Origin: Branchiostoma belcheri
Taxonomy: Eukaryota; Chordata; Leptocardii; Amphioxiformes; Branchiostomatidae
DNA length: 64,000 nt
NCBI RefSeq assembly: GCF_001625305.1
Contig: NW_017804531.1
Location: 826,226-890,225 of the forward strand
Reading direction: 5' to 3'
In this document: one piece after another, positions 1-11,000 of the stretch
How positions within the stretch are numbered: position 1 is the first letter of the stretch
Layout of the letters: each line of letters begins with the position of its first letter
Translations under genes and position numbers: made by a program
The notes under the pieces: model-generated
What the model saw: the letters and a program-made list of their open reading frames with translations, nothing else
Database searches by the model: none
Told to the model about the DNA's origin: nothing

Positions 1-50
1 ACGATTTGCTTTTTAAAACTTTAAATGCGATCAACTCGTAGGAAACTCAC

Positions 51-3000
51 GGCACTGAGGAGGTTGGTCCAGGCTGTCATGTCCGCACTCGTAGATATTG
101 TCCTCATTGCCGCGACACTGTAGGTTGGACACAGCCATCCGCCCTGTGCCAAACCGGTACCTGCTGTCTACTCGTCCGTTCTCAAACCCCAGTTGTCTAC
201 AGACCACCTGTGTAGAAACATGTATTACATTACAATGATCTTGAACTAAGGTGTTCCTTTTTGCAAGTTTTGCGGCGTTGTTTCCTAAACATTCTGAGTG
301 CATTCCCAATAGTCGAGCCCGTTTTGGTTCTCTATCGAAAGCGATGATAATGTTCATAATACTATTTGAAATGCACTCAGAATTGTTTGAAATGCACTTC
401 AGATAGCACGGAATACAGCACGCGAATGTTTAATTCCAACGACATGTGCGTAGAAGATTGTGTATAAGTTACGGCTTCTTTCTTAAGTCAAAGCAGAACT
501 GGCTAAGGTATTAGTGACTACAAACAGACGCTACTCTATTCATTTCTCAATTCAATAAGAGATAAAGATATTTCTAAACGTGTCTTTTACTTACAATTGC
601 TTCTGAATTCCTCAACCAACGAGGGCAGATAGAACCCCACGTCCCATCCCGTCTGACCTGGACACGTCCTTCAAACACGTTAGGACCCAGCAACCGGATG
701 TCGTGGTCACGTGTCACGTTGCTTGCTTGATCACGTGTCACGTTACTCTTCAGGTCAAAGACGATTCTATCTTCAGAGTCGCCTATCTGTTTACACAGAG
801 AGAATGCGTACTCGATTTACAGAAGTAGAGTTCCAAGATTTGATTTCAAACATTCTCTAAATTGTGTTAACAAACCTTGTGACTGACGAAGTATACATGC
901 GTTTGTCATTCATTCATTTATTTCGAAACCTTTTAGCCCTGCTGGGCTAGTCTTCCAAGGCTCAAACACATTTAAAATTGTACATCATTACATACATGTA
1001 GCACGGGAAAAGTACAGTAAACACATTTAAAAAGACATACTTACATCACAACATCAACAATAAACACACAAATCAACACTAACAATTTCTGGAACTCGTA
1101 ACCGGTATATCGCATGGTCACCAAATTTTCAGAGGATGATGTACTAGTAAAACTAAATCATATCAATGACTTTGATGTCAATATGCGTATGACGTCGTTA
1201 TTACGTAATTTATATGATTTTAGTGACTGAAACCGTCCAGATAGGTTATTCTCATAAAACTTAATGGTATACAACACAAGTCTAATAAAAAGTGTCTATG
1301 ATAGAATATTAAGGTCTACTAAAACAGTGACGTTATCCACCATGTTGGATCGTCAATCTTCAATTTTCTAAAATGCTTTTTTTTTCAGATAAAGCCTGCA
1401 AGTACAATGGAAATAGACATAAGAGGTTCAATTGAACCTTTTATGTAAAAAGAAATCGAAGTAGTGATGGAATTTTAAGGAAAATAACCGGGATATACCT
1501 GATCTCATGCTATGGTCCCCCATCTTGGATTTTGACCAATGGCGTCCTCAAATAAGCATAAATTATGCATGATTACTGATAAGAATTACGTTTATTTTAG
1601 GAACATTCACCAAGTTTGGTGGTGCTAGCGCAAGCCGTTCAGACGCTATCCGACATCAAAGATGGCGCTGGCACTTTTAGCCCCAGACCCCCCTCCCCCA
1701 AGCTAGATAGGGTTAAACCAACCAGGGTTAAACAACAATCCTACAATCTGATCGATCATGTTTACTGTAGTGACACCCATAGGTTAAATTACTCTGGGGT
1801 AGTTCATTGTACCATTTCTTATCTTTATGCCGTGTACTGTAGCAGAAAGGGGAAACGCCCTAAATCAACATCTACATTATGTGACCTTACGTATGTTTAC
1901 TAACTTTCACGAATAGAGCTTAATATATATATATAACTGACCTCGGGGCTTTAAGTCGGAACCCTATTTACCAGTGGAGTAAGCATGGGCAATATTCAAA
2001 TCCCTATTCATCATCACTAGTGACATTTATACTCCATATAGCTCCACACGCTGTAAAGCCACGTAGCCTCTCTGCAGACACAGAGAAAAATTATTCTTTA
2101 GAGAGACAACATGAAAGCCAGGGCTCGGAAGACGGGAGACAGTACTGACTGGAAGAAATACCGGTAAAATGAAACAAGATAAACAAGCTAGTAAAGCAGG
2201 CAAAAGCCAGCTATTGCCAACACAAGCTGCCTGTTAAGCCTGCTTCCCAGAACCCGGACGCCTGCCATTGAGTCTCGATACTCTTTGTGAAACAGTGATC
2301 ACTTGACAGCACAATTATCCAAAAGTGCAAGGGGCCAAAAAACTTCCATAGAGCATTTTGCTTTGAAACACGCTACCTCAAAATGTTCGCACTCAATATG
2401 AAAACTGGCCTTATGGTTCCAATCAAATCGTTTAATACTGGATGCTATCCGGCACAAGTGGTGTAAGTTAAGCATTGCACCTCGTCTAAAAAACCCAAGT
2501 TGGCAAGGGAGCTCTACAGTAACAACAAGAATTCGGAGATCTCATATCTCCATAAAATATGAGTTTTCGTAAATGTTTTTATTTGTCTCATTGACAAAGT
2601 TGTAATTAGCATAATCTAGTGTGATTTATGGTTTTCTAAATTCCTGTCTACCTGCCTAAATGCTTAGGCCAGAACTGGCCCCTTGCTCCTCTTCATTTTT
2701 CCTGCCAGGCATCACGGTCCTTAGCCTTTCGTTCAGCGTACTTGAGGGACCACCCCATCGCGCTCTCATGGCGCTCTCATCGCGCTCTCATGGCGCTCTC
2801 ATCGCGCTCTCATGGCTCTCTCATCGCGCTCTCATGGCTCTCTCATCGCGCTCTCATCGCGCTCTCATCGCGCTCTCATCGCGCTCTCATCGCGCTCTCA
2901 TCGCGCTCTCATGGCGCTCTCATCGCGCTCTCATCGCGCTCTCATGGCTCTCTCATCGCGCTCTCATCGCGCTCTCATGGCTTTCTCATTGCACTCTCAT

Positions 3001-5219
3001 GGCGCTCTCATGGCGCTCTCTCATCGCGCTCTCATGGCTCTCTCATGGCTCTTTCATCGCGCTCTCATCGCGCTCTCATCGCGCTCTCATGGCGCTCTCA
3101 TCGCGCTCTCATGGCTCTCTCATCGCGCTCTCATGGCGCTCTCATCGCGCTCTCATCGCGCTCTCATCGCGCTCTCTTCGCGCTCTCATGGCGCACTCAT
3201 CGCGCTCTCATGGCTCTATCATCGCGCTCTCATCGCGCTCTCATGACGACCTTGGCGCTCTCTCTGCGCTCTTGCCAATTTCAGGTCGCAGACAGAGCGC
3301 CGTGGGAGCGCCGTCTAAGTGGAATGGGGGTATAAGTGGAATGGAGGCCTAACCGTCGCTGAGGTGACGGCGCTCATGGCGGTCTCATCGGGCAGCGGCC
3401 TTGCCCTTGTCAAGAGTTTATCATATGACGTTAAAAATGTGTCTCTTGGTGTTAAATACTAGACAAAGGAGATAAGAAGTTGTTATGGACAGGCACATAC
3501 TGTGAATAGTGCAAAAAGGTCTTACTGACAGGAAGCGCAGGGATAACTTTGAATCATCGGTTTTTATATAATTAGGCCACACCGACTAAAAATTATGGAT
3601 GACAAAAAAAGGTCATGTCCACCACGGCTCTGACCTGGCTCTAGGCCTGGGTAGTCTATGGTAGTTAGCAACAATACGGAGCCGGCCACATAGGCTACCG
3701 AAGCTCCACGACTAAAAAACTCAGTACATACGTACATGTAGTGCAGATTCATGAATTCCGTAAAAAGCCAACACAGTGTCGTATTGTCGCTATGTACTGC
3801 CGCAAATTCACAATACTAGTACCAGCTTTGTATTCCTGTGGCTTAGTAGCATTTCTATTTTTGGCCAGAAATTTTTTTTATTCGCCCGCGCGCACTAGTT
3901 TGGGGGTCTTCAAAGGATGTCATCCATGACATTAAGTCGGTGAGGCCTTATGAACAGGTGTTAGTCGGTTGAGTGATCGCCTTGCAAAACATCCTGTCAG
4001 TAGTGAAAAAAACCCTTATTGACAGGAATAATCTGTCAAAAGAGAAATATTCTGATGAACAAGCACGGTCTCTGCTAAGTGGACTCGATAGCATGCGGTA
4101 TGATTAAGATGAACCGGGCAACAGGCCGGGCAACCTAAGCAATGGTTAAACCTCAACAACATCTGGTCTGACAGACACCTGTCAGTGCACACAAAGCTCA
4201 GGGTTTACAACAGCCTAGTCCTCTTCATCTTGTTGTATGGAGCAGAAACATGGACACTGACTTCCTCACAAGAGAGGCACCTAGACGCCTTCAATACCAA
4301 ATGTCTACGCAGGATCCTGGGGATCAAGTGGTATGATCATGTTCCCAACGCTACCCTTCGCCAGTCAACAAACCAGCCTCCAGTCTCCTAGAAAATTCGA
4401 GCTGCTCAACTGCGTCTCTTCGGGCACCTCGCCATAAGAACTTCACCACCCCTAGAAGCAGCCAAACTGTTGCTGCACCTGCAAACTAGACCCAACCCAG
4501 GGACAGGCCCAGACAGAAGTGGTTGGATGTAGTAACATCGGACCTTAGGGATGCAAGACACAACCTAACCACAGCCTGGGAAGCAGCGCAGAACAGAAGC
4601 GCCTGGAGGACTGTTTGCCGGGGCGCTACGCTTCTAGGAGCAAGCGGACCTGAGTGAATGAGTGAGTGAGTGAGGGCAACAGGCCAACTCGCGCGTTCCT
4701 GCCAAAAGCCCGGGCAAGCTCACTAAAGACTGCTGTAGTACTACCTAAAACAAATCACATTCGCGATGTAACGCGATGTAACCGTGATATATTATTAATT
4801 AAATGTAAAAACTAGTAAGATTTATACAAGTTTAGAAATTTCACCGCCAGGTGAACGAAACATCGACACTACGAAAGTGCACAGCAACGTGCATGAATCT
4901 GTGCGGATTCAGCATCCCGCTCTCGCCTGTTAGCCTATCATAAATTCCTACATCACATATATTTAACACTCACAGCTATCAGCCGCCCCAGCACGGTCAT
5001 GCCGACCCCCTCCGGGAACAACAGCCGAACCCCCGCCTCGATCGTCAGGGTCGCCGCCTCACCGACGATGATTTCATCGGTAACGTTGTACGGACTTCCC
5101 GACAGACTGATCGTGTGGTTCCAGTAATATGATCCACCGATGTCGTCAGAAACTGCACCGGACAATAATCCAAGTGAAAGCAGAGAGACCAGAAAAACGC
5201 GCCACCACAGAGGCCCCAT
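51..5219 (-). CDS. SRCR-domain protein with beta-helix-like N-terminus, 5' exons only
   Basis: Three exons join in phase: 5219-4974 (82 codons), 786-595 (64 codons) and 207-51 (52 codons plus one base). Donors are GTGAGT at 4973, GTAAGT at 594 and GTGAGT at 50. Exon 1 starts MGPLWWRVFLVSLLSLGLLSG, a clear signal peptide, followed by a segment with VGEAATLTIEAGVRLLFPEG, the style of the parallel beta-helix that precedes SRCR domains in bark beetle/anakonda proteins. Exons 2 and 3 form one SRCR domain: IRLLGPN, GRVQVRRDGTWGSIC, then VVCRQLGF, GRMAVSNLQCRG and IYECGH, with the expected cysteines. The protein is therefore secreted or a membrane ectodomain, probably for adhesion or scavenging. The 3' exons lie outside the window. 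The 4.2-kb first intron holds a minisatellite and transposon remains. The SRCR call is secure; the bark-like relationship is an inference from family resemblance. Confidence 0.82.
915..1085 (-). mobile_element. 3' end of a non-LTR retrotransposon or SINE, in intron
   Basis: Read on the minus strand this ends in an A/T-rich stretch with AAATAAATGAATGAATG, following a block with the inverted phrase AGCCCTGCTGGGCT. A similar AAATAAATAAACTTGAAA end occurs at 35222-35260. Such ends are usual for LINE-type copies. No coding sequence remains. Confidence 0.35.
2645..2735 (+). repeat. Dispersed repeat, shared with 38005-38095
   Basis: A block containing CTGCCTAAATGCTTAGGCCA followed by TGGCCCCTTGCTCC recurs near 38010-38050 with TGGCCCTTGCTCC, and both continue with a match around ACGGTCC. 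It directly precedes the 11-bp minisatellite. The family is not recognised. Confidence 0.4.
2759..3243 (+). repeat. 11-bp minisatellite, about 44 units
   Basis: The unit is CGCGCTCTCAT, with common variants GGCGCTCTCAT and GGCTCTCTCAT. Because 11 leaves remainder 2 on division by 3 and the unit has no stop in any phase, all three plus-strand frames stay open and spell the same ALSSRSHRALI-type peptide. The long open frames here (for example 2660-3352) are therefore by-products of the array and not genes. The array sits in the first intron of the SRCR gene and runs directly into the right half of a MITE. Confidence 0.95.
3244..3352 (+). mobile_element. Right half of a MITE beside the minisatellite
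   Basis: The stretch with GACCTTGGCGCTCT, GCCAATTTCAGGTCGC, GAGCGCCG and the terminal TAAGTGGAATGGGGGTA matches the right half of the intact element at 6158-6358. The last part of the end is present twice in a row (TAAGTGGAATGG at about 3315 and 3331). The left half appears to have been replaced by the 11-bp array. Confidence 0.65.
3575..3935 (+). mobile_element. Short dispersed element, related to 13845-14225
   Basis: It is closely similar to 13845-14225 over about 350 bases, including CAGTACATACGTACA, ACTGCCGCAAATTCACAATA and GCGCGCACTAGT. Its ends carry ATGGATGACA and TGTCATCCAT, an inverted repeat of about 10 bp, so it is probably a non-autonomous DNA transposon. No protein-coding capacity is visible. 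Confidence 0.5.
4145..4680 (+). mobile_element. Truncated LINE (3' end of reverse transcriptase ORF)
   Basis: The translation includes KLRVYNSLVLFILLYGAETW and CLRRILGIKWYDHVPNATLR, the region just after the reverse transcriptase palm in RTE-like and related LINEs. It continues, with an in-frame stop and lost frame, through RQKWLDVVTSDLRDA and AWEAAQNRSAWR. The copy ends in a short (TGAG)n run at about 4655-4675, as RTE-type elements end in short tandem repeats. It is 5'-truncated, dead, and lies in the first intron of the SRCR gene on the opposite strand. Confidence 0.78.
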
Positions 5220-8086
5220 GGTGACGACTGAGTTTACATGTAACTTTGCGAACCTGCGCAGGACTCCTGCGAGAATGTTTACATACTGTAGTTTTGTACT
5301 GAGTGCCAAAAGGCAAATTCATCACAATAAAAATGGGCAGGTTTGGCCTTGCTGTGCCCCTCTGGTGATTCATCCACTTTTGCGCCATAACGCCTTATCC
5401 TAAAAAAATCAGAAAAACTAATAGCAACTCTTAACTTTTGCATTCTACACAACACAAAGCTAATATGCATAGCCGTGGTAGTAGTGATCATGATTGTACT
5501 AGTATTCAACATCATATTATTAAGACAACCTAAAACAATAACCCATCTGTAGGAACAGGAGAGATTGAAAAATTGAACTTGGAGCTAAATAAGCATATGT
5601 TAAAAATAGGAAAAAAATGTGGTAGTTCAGGAATTCAAAACAGAATAAATTTTCAACGAGTTTTACAATGACTAACCAAGTGCATGTATAGTATAAGATA
5701 GAGGGAAAAGCCAGTGACTCGATATAGGGCCAAGAGTGCAATATGTGGGGTAAGCTTGACGGTGTATACATGCCATCGATATCACATTAGAACGTTGACA
5801 ATATATTTTATCGCCTGATATTCTCTCTCCTATATTCTCTCACTCTATCCCATAGCTTACTCAGCTGTTGGGGCAGCATGATTGGTGACGTTTTAGTCTT
5901 TTTTAGGACAAAAAAATCCACTAATGACCGCCTGGTACCTGGACGCTGTACTCCCCTCTGATGATTTTGGAACAGTCCCAACAAGGAAGAAAATTCCGCA
6001 TGTTTGTTCCTGTCAGTATTTGCTAAACGTAGCACTTCTGAAGGAAATATGGCGACTCATTTGTAACAGTCCCAATAAGGAACAAAATTCCACAGGCAAA
6101 GTCTTGCCACTCGGTAAACAGTTGTTGAGCGCAGTAACAAGTACTGTTGTGACTTAGGCCCCCATTCCACTTAGTGGCGCTCTTGACCAGAGAGCCGTTA
6201 GAGCGCCAAACTTCACGAAAAACGTGCTTAAGTGTAATCTCTACGGCGACCTGTCTGCGCTCTCTGTGCGCTCCCATGGCGACCTTGGCGCTCTGGCCAA
6301 TTTCAGGTCGCGGAACTCTAGAGAGCGCGGTGAGAGCGCCGCCTAAGTGGAATGGGGGTATGCACGCATACAAGTCAAAAGTAAATCTTGACATGCAATT
6401 ACCAATCATTAACCCAAAAGTTATCTAACTGCTTGAAACGCTACAGCGGTGTGGTAAACTATCTAGTGTGATTTAAAGCTGTTGGTATATGGATATCTTA
6501 TGCCTTTTTGCCGGCTTTTACGACCTGTAAAGGGTACGTCAATATTTGTCGCTCTGGTGGCACAGAATCCTTTCCCAGCAGATCTCTACTTGATAAGAAC
6601 TAGGGACCCTCATTTAAACATCATTAACAGGGGCTGTATATCTTAATTCTCCTGAATACAAGTACGGGATTAGTATACGTGTTTGGCAGGTAAATTGAAA
6701 AGACTGCCAGCATCTTATCGCGTAGTCTTCATTTACATAGTTATTGATTATCGGCTGTTTGTTTACAATTGTGATTGTTTGATATTTCGCACAATGCGTT
6801 ACGTGTAGCAACGCTGTCTTTTACAAGCTTTCAGTGCTTTGAAGCTTCTGAGCAACTGTTATGGTTCATGGGGCTGAGAAAAGTTGGCACCCCACTTAGG
6901 TCAAGTGACAGGTAAAAGGTGAGAGTGGGGTGAAGGCCACGTGAAACAAATGAACAATAAAAAGTCCAAGTACTCATGAAACAAAGTTGAGATGGCTTCA
7001 GGTAGTATAGTGGCGACGGTTAAGGGTTGGTTATATGGTGGCAATAAATCAAAACATAAATACAGTCATGCAACTTTGCTATACATGTATTAGTATTTAC
7101 AGAAGACTTAAAACAACGATACAAACAGTTATTAAAACAAATTTATTATCATATGTGTGACTAAGGTAGAGATGGCAGATTACAACAGACTAAGAGAAAA
7201 ACCTTCATCGACGTAAGAGAAAAAAACTCTTAACTTTATGACAAATCAGTATAGCAATGTTTGCATGGCGACTTTGCGATGGTCATTTAAAGCTATTTGC
7301 AGCATTAACTAAGTATATCACATAATGTAGTTATACAAAGACGACTGTGTACCCTTTGATTTCGTCCAAGACGCTGTGACTGTGACAATGGTGTCATTGT
7401 TATCATGAGAAACAGAGATACATTTGTATGGCTTAAAAGTCAATGGGGATAGAGAATTTGAGAAAGATCCACAGCTGGGGTTAGGATATGTTCTGCGGCC
7501 CCAATCCTCTCCCCCAGTCAAGCACAAATGGAACTTGCAGAAACTACATAAGATATACTATTTTTTTATTTACAATTCTACAATTTGCAAAAAGAAGAAT
7601 TGGTCGTCCAAGCACAACTCTTAAGAAACTCATTGAGTCTGAAACTGGTCTGCAAGGATCGGATCTTCTGTCCGCAATGACTGACAGACTGTACTGGAGA
7701 CAGAACTTCTCCAGCTGCAGCTCATAGAGGAAGAATGAAGAAGAAGAAGAAGTAGGACTTAATCTAATACAAACCGTTTAGTATCAACAACCTAAGTTTG
7801 GGTAATGGTAAAAATGTTACAGTTTGTATGTATCTGGGTGTAAATCGGTTATCCCCTAAGTAGAATGTTACATAAGAGTTGTTTAGACATGTTGTGTACA
7901 TCAAGAATAGAGCCTACCAAGTTCTGTAGATTGCTGAGTAGAGTGACTCTTTGCTGATTATATGCTGTCTATTTCAGAAAGAAATCATAGTGACCCTACT
8001 GATAATAAGGCGTTGACTAAGAAGGGGGGGGTGAGTTCGTCGTCGTTCTTAGTCAACCATTTACATGTATATCACACGATATTAGA
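5220..8086. other. Intergenic DNA between SRCR and MAM genes
   Basis: Apart from the MITE at 6158-6358 I see no gene here. The part left of 5600 should hold the promoter of the SRCR gene (transcribed to the left); no TATA box was identified. The part right of 7500 is probably the 3' UTR of the MAM receptor: a minus-strand AATAAA candidate lies near 7565, about 520 bases after the stop. A GAA-rich microsatellite lies at 7733-7755. Confidence 0.5.
6158..6358. mobile_element. MITE of about 200 bp
   Basis: The ends are an imperfect inverted repeat of about 25 bp: CCCCCATTCCACTTAGTGGC on the left and the complement of GCCGCCTAAGTGGAATGGGG on the right. The interior is GC-rich with many GCGCTC words and is non-coding. 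It is the intact relative of the element fused to the 11-bp minisatellite at 2759-3352. Confidence 0.75.
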
Positions 8087-11000
8087 CTAGTCATCAGAAT
8101 GGTTTTCTTCAGTATAGACTTGCCTGTTATAAGGACGAAGGTGGTTCTGTGAACGCGGCAGACTGTTCAACGTTTGGTATTGGCTGTGGCGGAGACTCTG
8201 ATATCCGTCCGGGTTCTGCGCACGCTCAGGAACAGTCAAATGTTGGTACTGATTTTGGTGACGGCTCTTATACACATTCGAGTTTTGTCCTTGCTCAGGA
8301 GCATTCAATGTCTGATAGTGATCCGGCCGAAGGCTTTGGTAATTTCCAGATGGACGTGGGGATTCGTACTGAGAGCGATCATTGCGCACATCTTCATACT
8401 CTCCATCAGGATCAATGTCTTCCATATGGTTAAGGTTCTGGCCTTGTACGTGTGGATCAGGCGTTGGTTGACGGCAGCCGTTCTCTGTTTTACACCTATC
8501 TGTTCGGTATTCTTGCTTTGTGTGTCCATTGTCGGCATTTTGGTCGGCATTGTGCCGTCGGACTTCTTGGTGGTCTTGACGTGGAGTTAGGTACAGCCCA
8601 TTGGCTTCAGATGATGAAGAAATATGGCAGTTGCCTTCAGAAAGACTCACGGGTTGCTGTGATGAGGCTTTTACCCAGGAAACCTTGTTGTCGTTTATCT
8701 CAATATAGACTTCGGTTTGTGAAGATGAGATAGCTGACAGTGGTCTTTGATCTTTTCGCAATGTTGTTTGACTTTCCATCACGTTTGGTAACTCCTCGTA
8801 GATGTGTTCGGACGCGGGGTTCTCAAATTCAACCCTTCCGTCGGAATTATTGGGGAAGGAGACACTGACAGGAGCCGAAGTGTTTTCGTCAGTGGCGTAC
8901 TTGACTTTACCGTGTCCTGATCGAGTCATTTTCCTGTATAAAGGAATTTACATGTTAGGCATCTACAGAAAAAGATAGTTTGGACTAAACAATCTCTGCC
9001 AAGCACATCATCCGTAATGCATGTTATCAGAATGTCTAAACTACACGTGCGAGCTGACGGCATTGTTTGAAGGTCGGAGTAAGGTGGAGAAATATGGATA
9101 CAGCAGCGGCGGATGAGCCTCACTCGTCGACTTCACTCGTCGACGTCACTAATGAAACGAAATGGTTATCATGAACAGGACATATTAACAAGAAAAACGT
9201 TTCTTACTTCTTTCTGTAACATACAGTAGTAACAACCCCTGCCACAACCCCGAACGCCAGACTCAGTACCACTGCCACCGCTATGATGGTAGTCGAGACA
9301 GTGCGGGTGGTTTGTCCAGCTGAAATATTTCCTCCCATTGTGGTTCCTGGAGTGGAGCAAAGACGCCATTTGTTAACATTAAAAATAAGACTATCATAGT
9401 TTACTCAAAAACCGCTGACTTAAAATAAACTGTGTGAGAACATGCGGGCATTTAACACAATCATGTAAGATATGACAGGTAGCATACAACACGCAGTCTT
9501 GACAAGTTCTTTCGTTCCGCCTATGCATCAACGCAAGAACTTGTTAAGGCTAATAATTTTAACGGTAATATGGTAATTTGATTTTGCCCACCGGATCCGG
9601 TGTGGCGAGATGGCTGTGTAGAGCTTGTTCCTGGCCGAGTAGACTTTAAATTCGCTCTCTCTGTCGGTAATTCAGTCGTACTTTTAGTTTGTGGCGGCCT
9701 CGGTCTGCTAGTTGTCCACGATGGCCCTGTCGCGATGGTGGATTCTGTTGATATACTAGTAGATTGCCATTTTGTTGTTGCTATAGGCAGTAATCCTGAC
9801 GTTGATAGATAGGTACGTGTGTTGGGCGATTGGGCAGTAATGGCGGGTGTGGGAGGTACACTTGTAGTAGTTGTAGAAGGGATACGGCCGGGTGTTGACG
9901 ATTGCCCGGTTGCAATAGTGACGATTGCCGATGGTGTTTCTGTCGACATTGCTGTGGTCGGTTGCCCTGTTGTTGTTGTTACTGAGGACAATGTCCTTGG
10001 CGTTGATAGGTAAGCACGTGTACTAGACGATTGGATAGTGATGGTGGGTGATGAAGGCGAAGGCACCATGGCAGATGCAGGGATAAGTTCTGAAAAAAAG
10101 CAGTCAGATCTGCACCACTCATCTAGGTTTCTTTTATTAGACATGTCTTGAATAGCATGTAGTTTTTACAAATCAATGAACTTTTTAAACACTATCTGGA
10201 ATTCTTTATTGTTAAGATGGACTGTAAAGTGTGCAATATAAAAATTTGATTTTGTGAATGGACAACAATGTAAAGCAATTGATAGCTACAAATAGGTAAT
10301 CTACCGTATCCCTTACCGCATTGTCCTGTGTATGGTATCACATGAACATCATCTATTGCGATGTCTCCCCTGTAACTGCTTCCGCGAACTGCCTCAAACA
10401 CCACCGCTGACTCCGCGGTGCCGTCAAGAGGAAGCTGGAGTTAGAAAAGAGGGAGACACCACGTCAATCGAATGCCCTTACATCACCACGGATATCAAAA
10501 TAATTTTTCTAACATCTTAATTTTTTCATCACCCACCTGTCCTTGTCGCCAGGCGTTGCCTTGTTCATCGAAGAGGCTCCATACAGGGATTTCGGAGCCT
10601 CCGCTCCCTTTCCGGTTAACAATCAGAGTACCAATATGGAGGCCGTACATGTGGTACCAGAACGTCAGGCAGTAACTTGTATGGCTCGAAGACGAGGGGA
10701 TGATTGGAAGGGTAGGAGACAACAGGCGTGCTGTCTCCCCAGGGTCAATGTTGGAGGCCTCGAAGTACATGTAATGTCCTGTAAGGAAAAAGATCAACTA
10801 CAATTTATTACTTTTTTGAAATGCGTATCATCCCGAAAAGACATAGATTGAACACTGCCATACGCAATGTTGCAGTAAGAAAATGTGACTGCAGCACGTT
10901 GTAAAAAATCGTTTCCTGCTTAGATTCTACTGTCAAGATCAGAAATAGAGCGGTACTTTTGAAAGCCATGTACAAGTTCAAAGTCAACTACATTTGCATT

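Noticed and set aside
2660-3352. 230-codon Ser/Arg/His-rich open frame
   Set aside because: It is the 11-bp minisatellite read through; all three frames are open for the same reason, and no domain or splice structure supports a gene.
5808-6035. Minus-strand frame with QRPGTRRSLVDFF, like a LINE endonuclease
   Set aside because: The match is only a few residues long and nothing around it continues the domain.
8149-8733. Plus-strand open frames over the receptor tail exon
   Set aside because: They are antisense shadows of the tail, whose frame joins in phase with the upstream exons.
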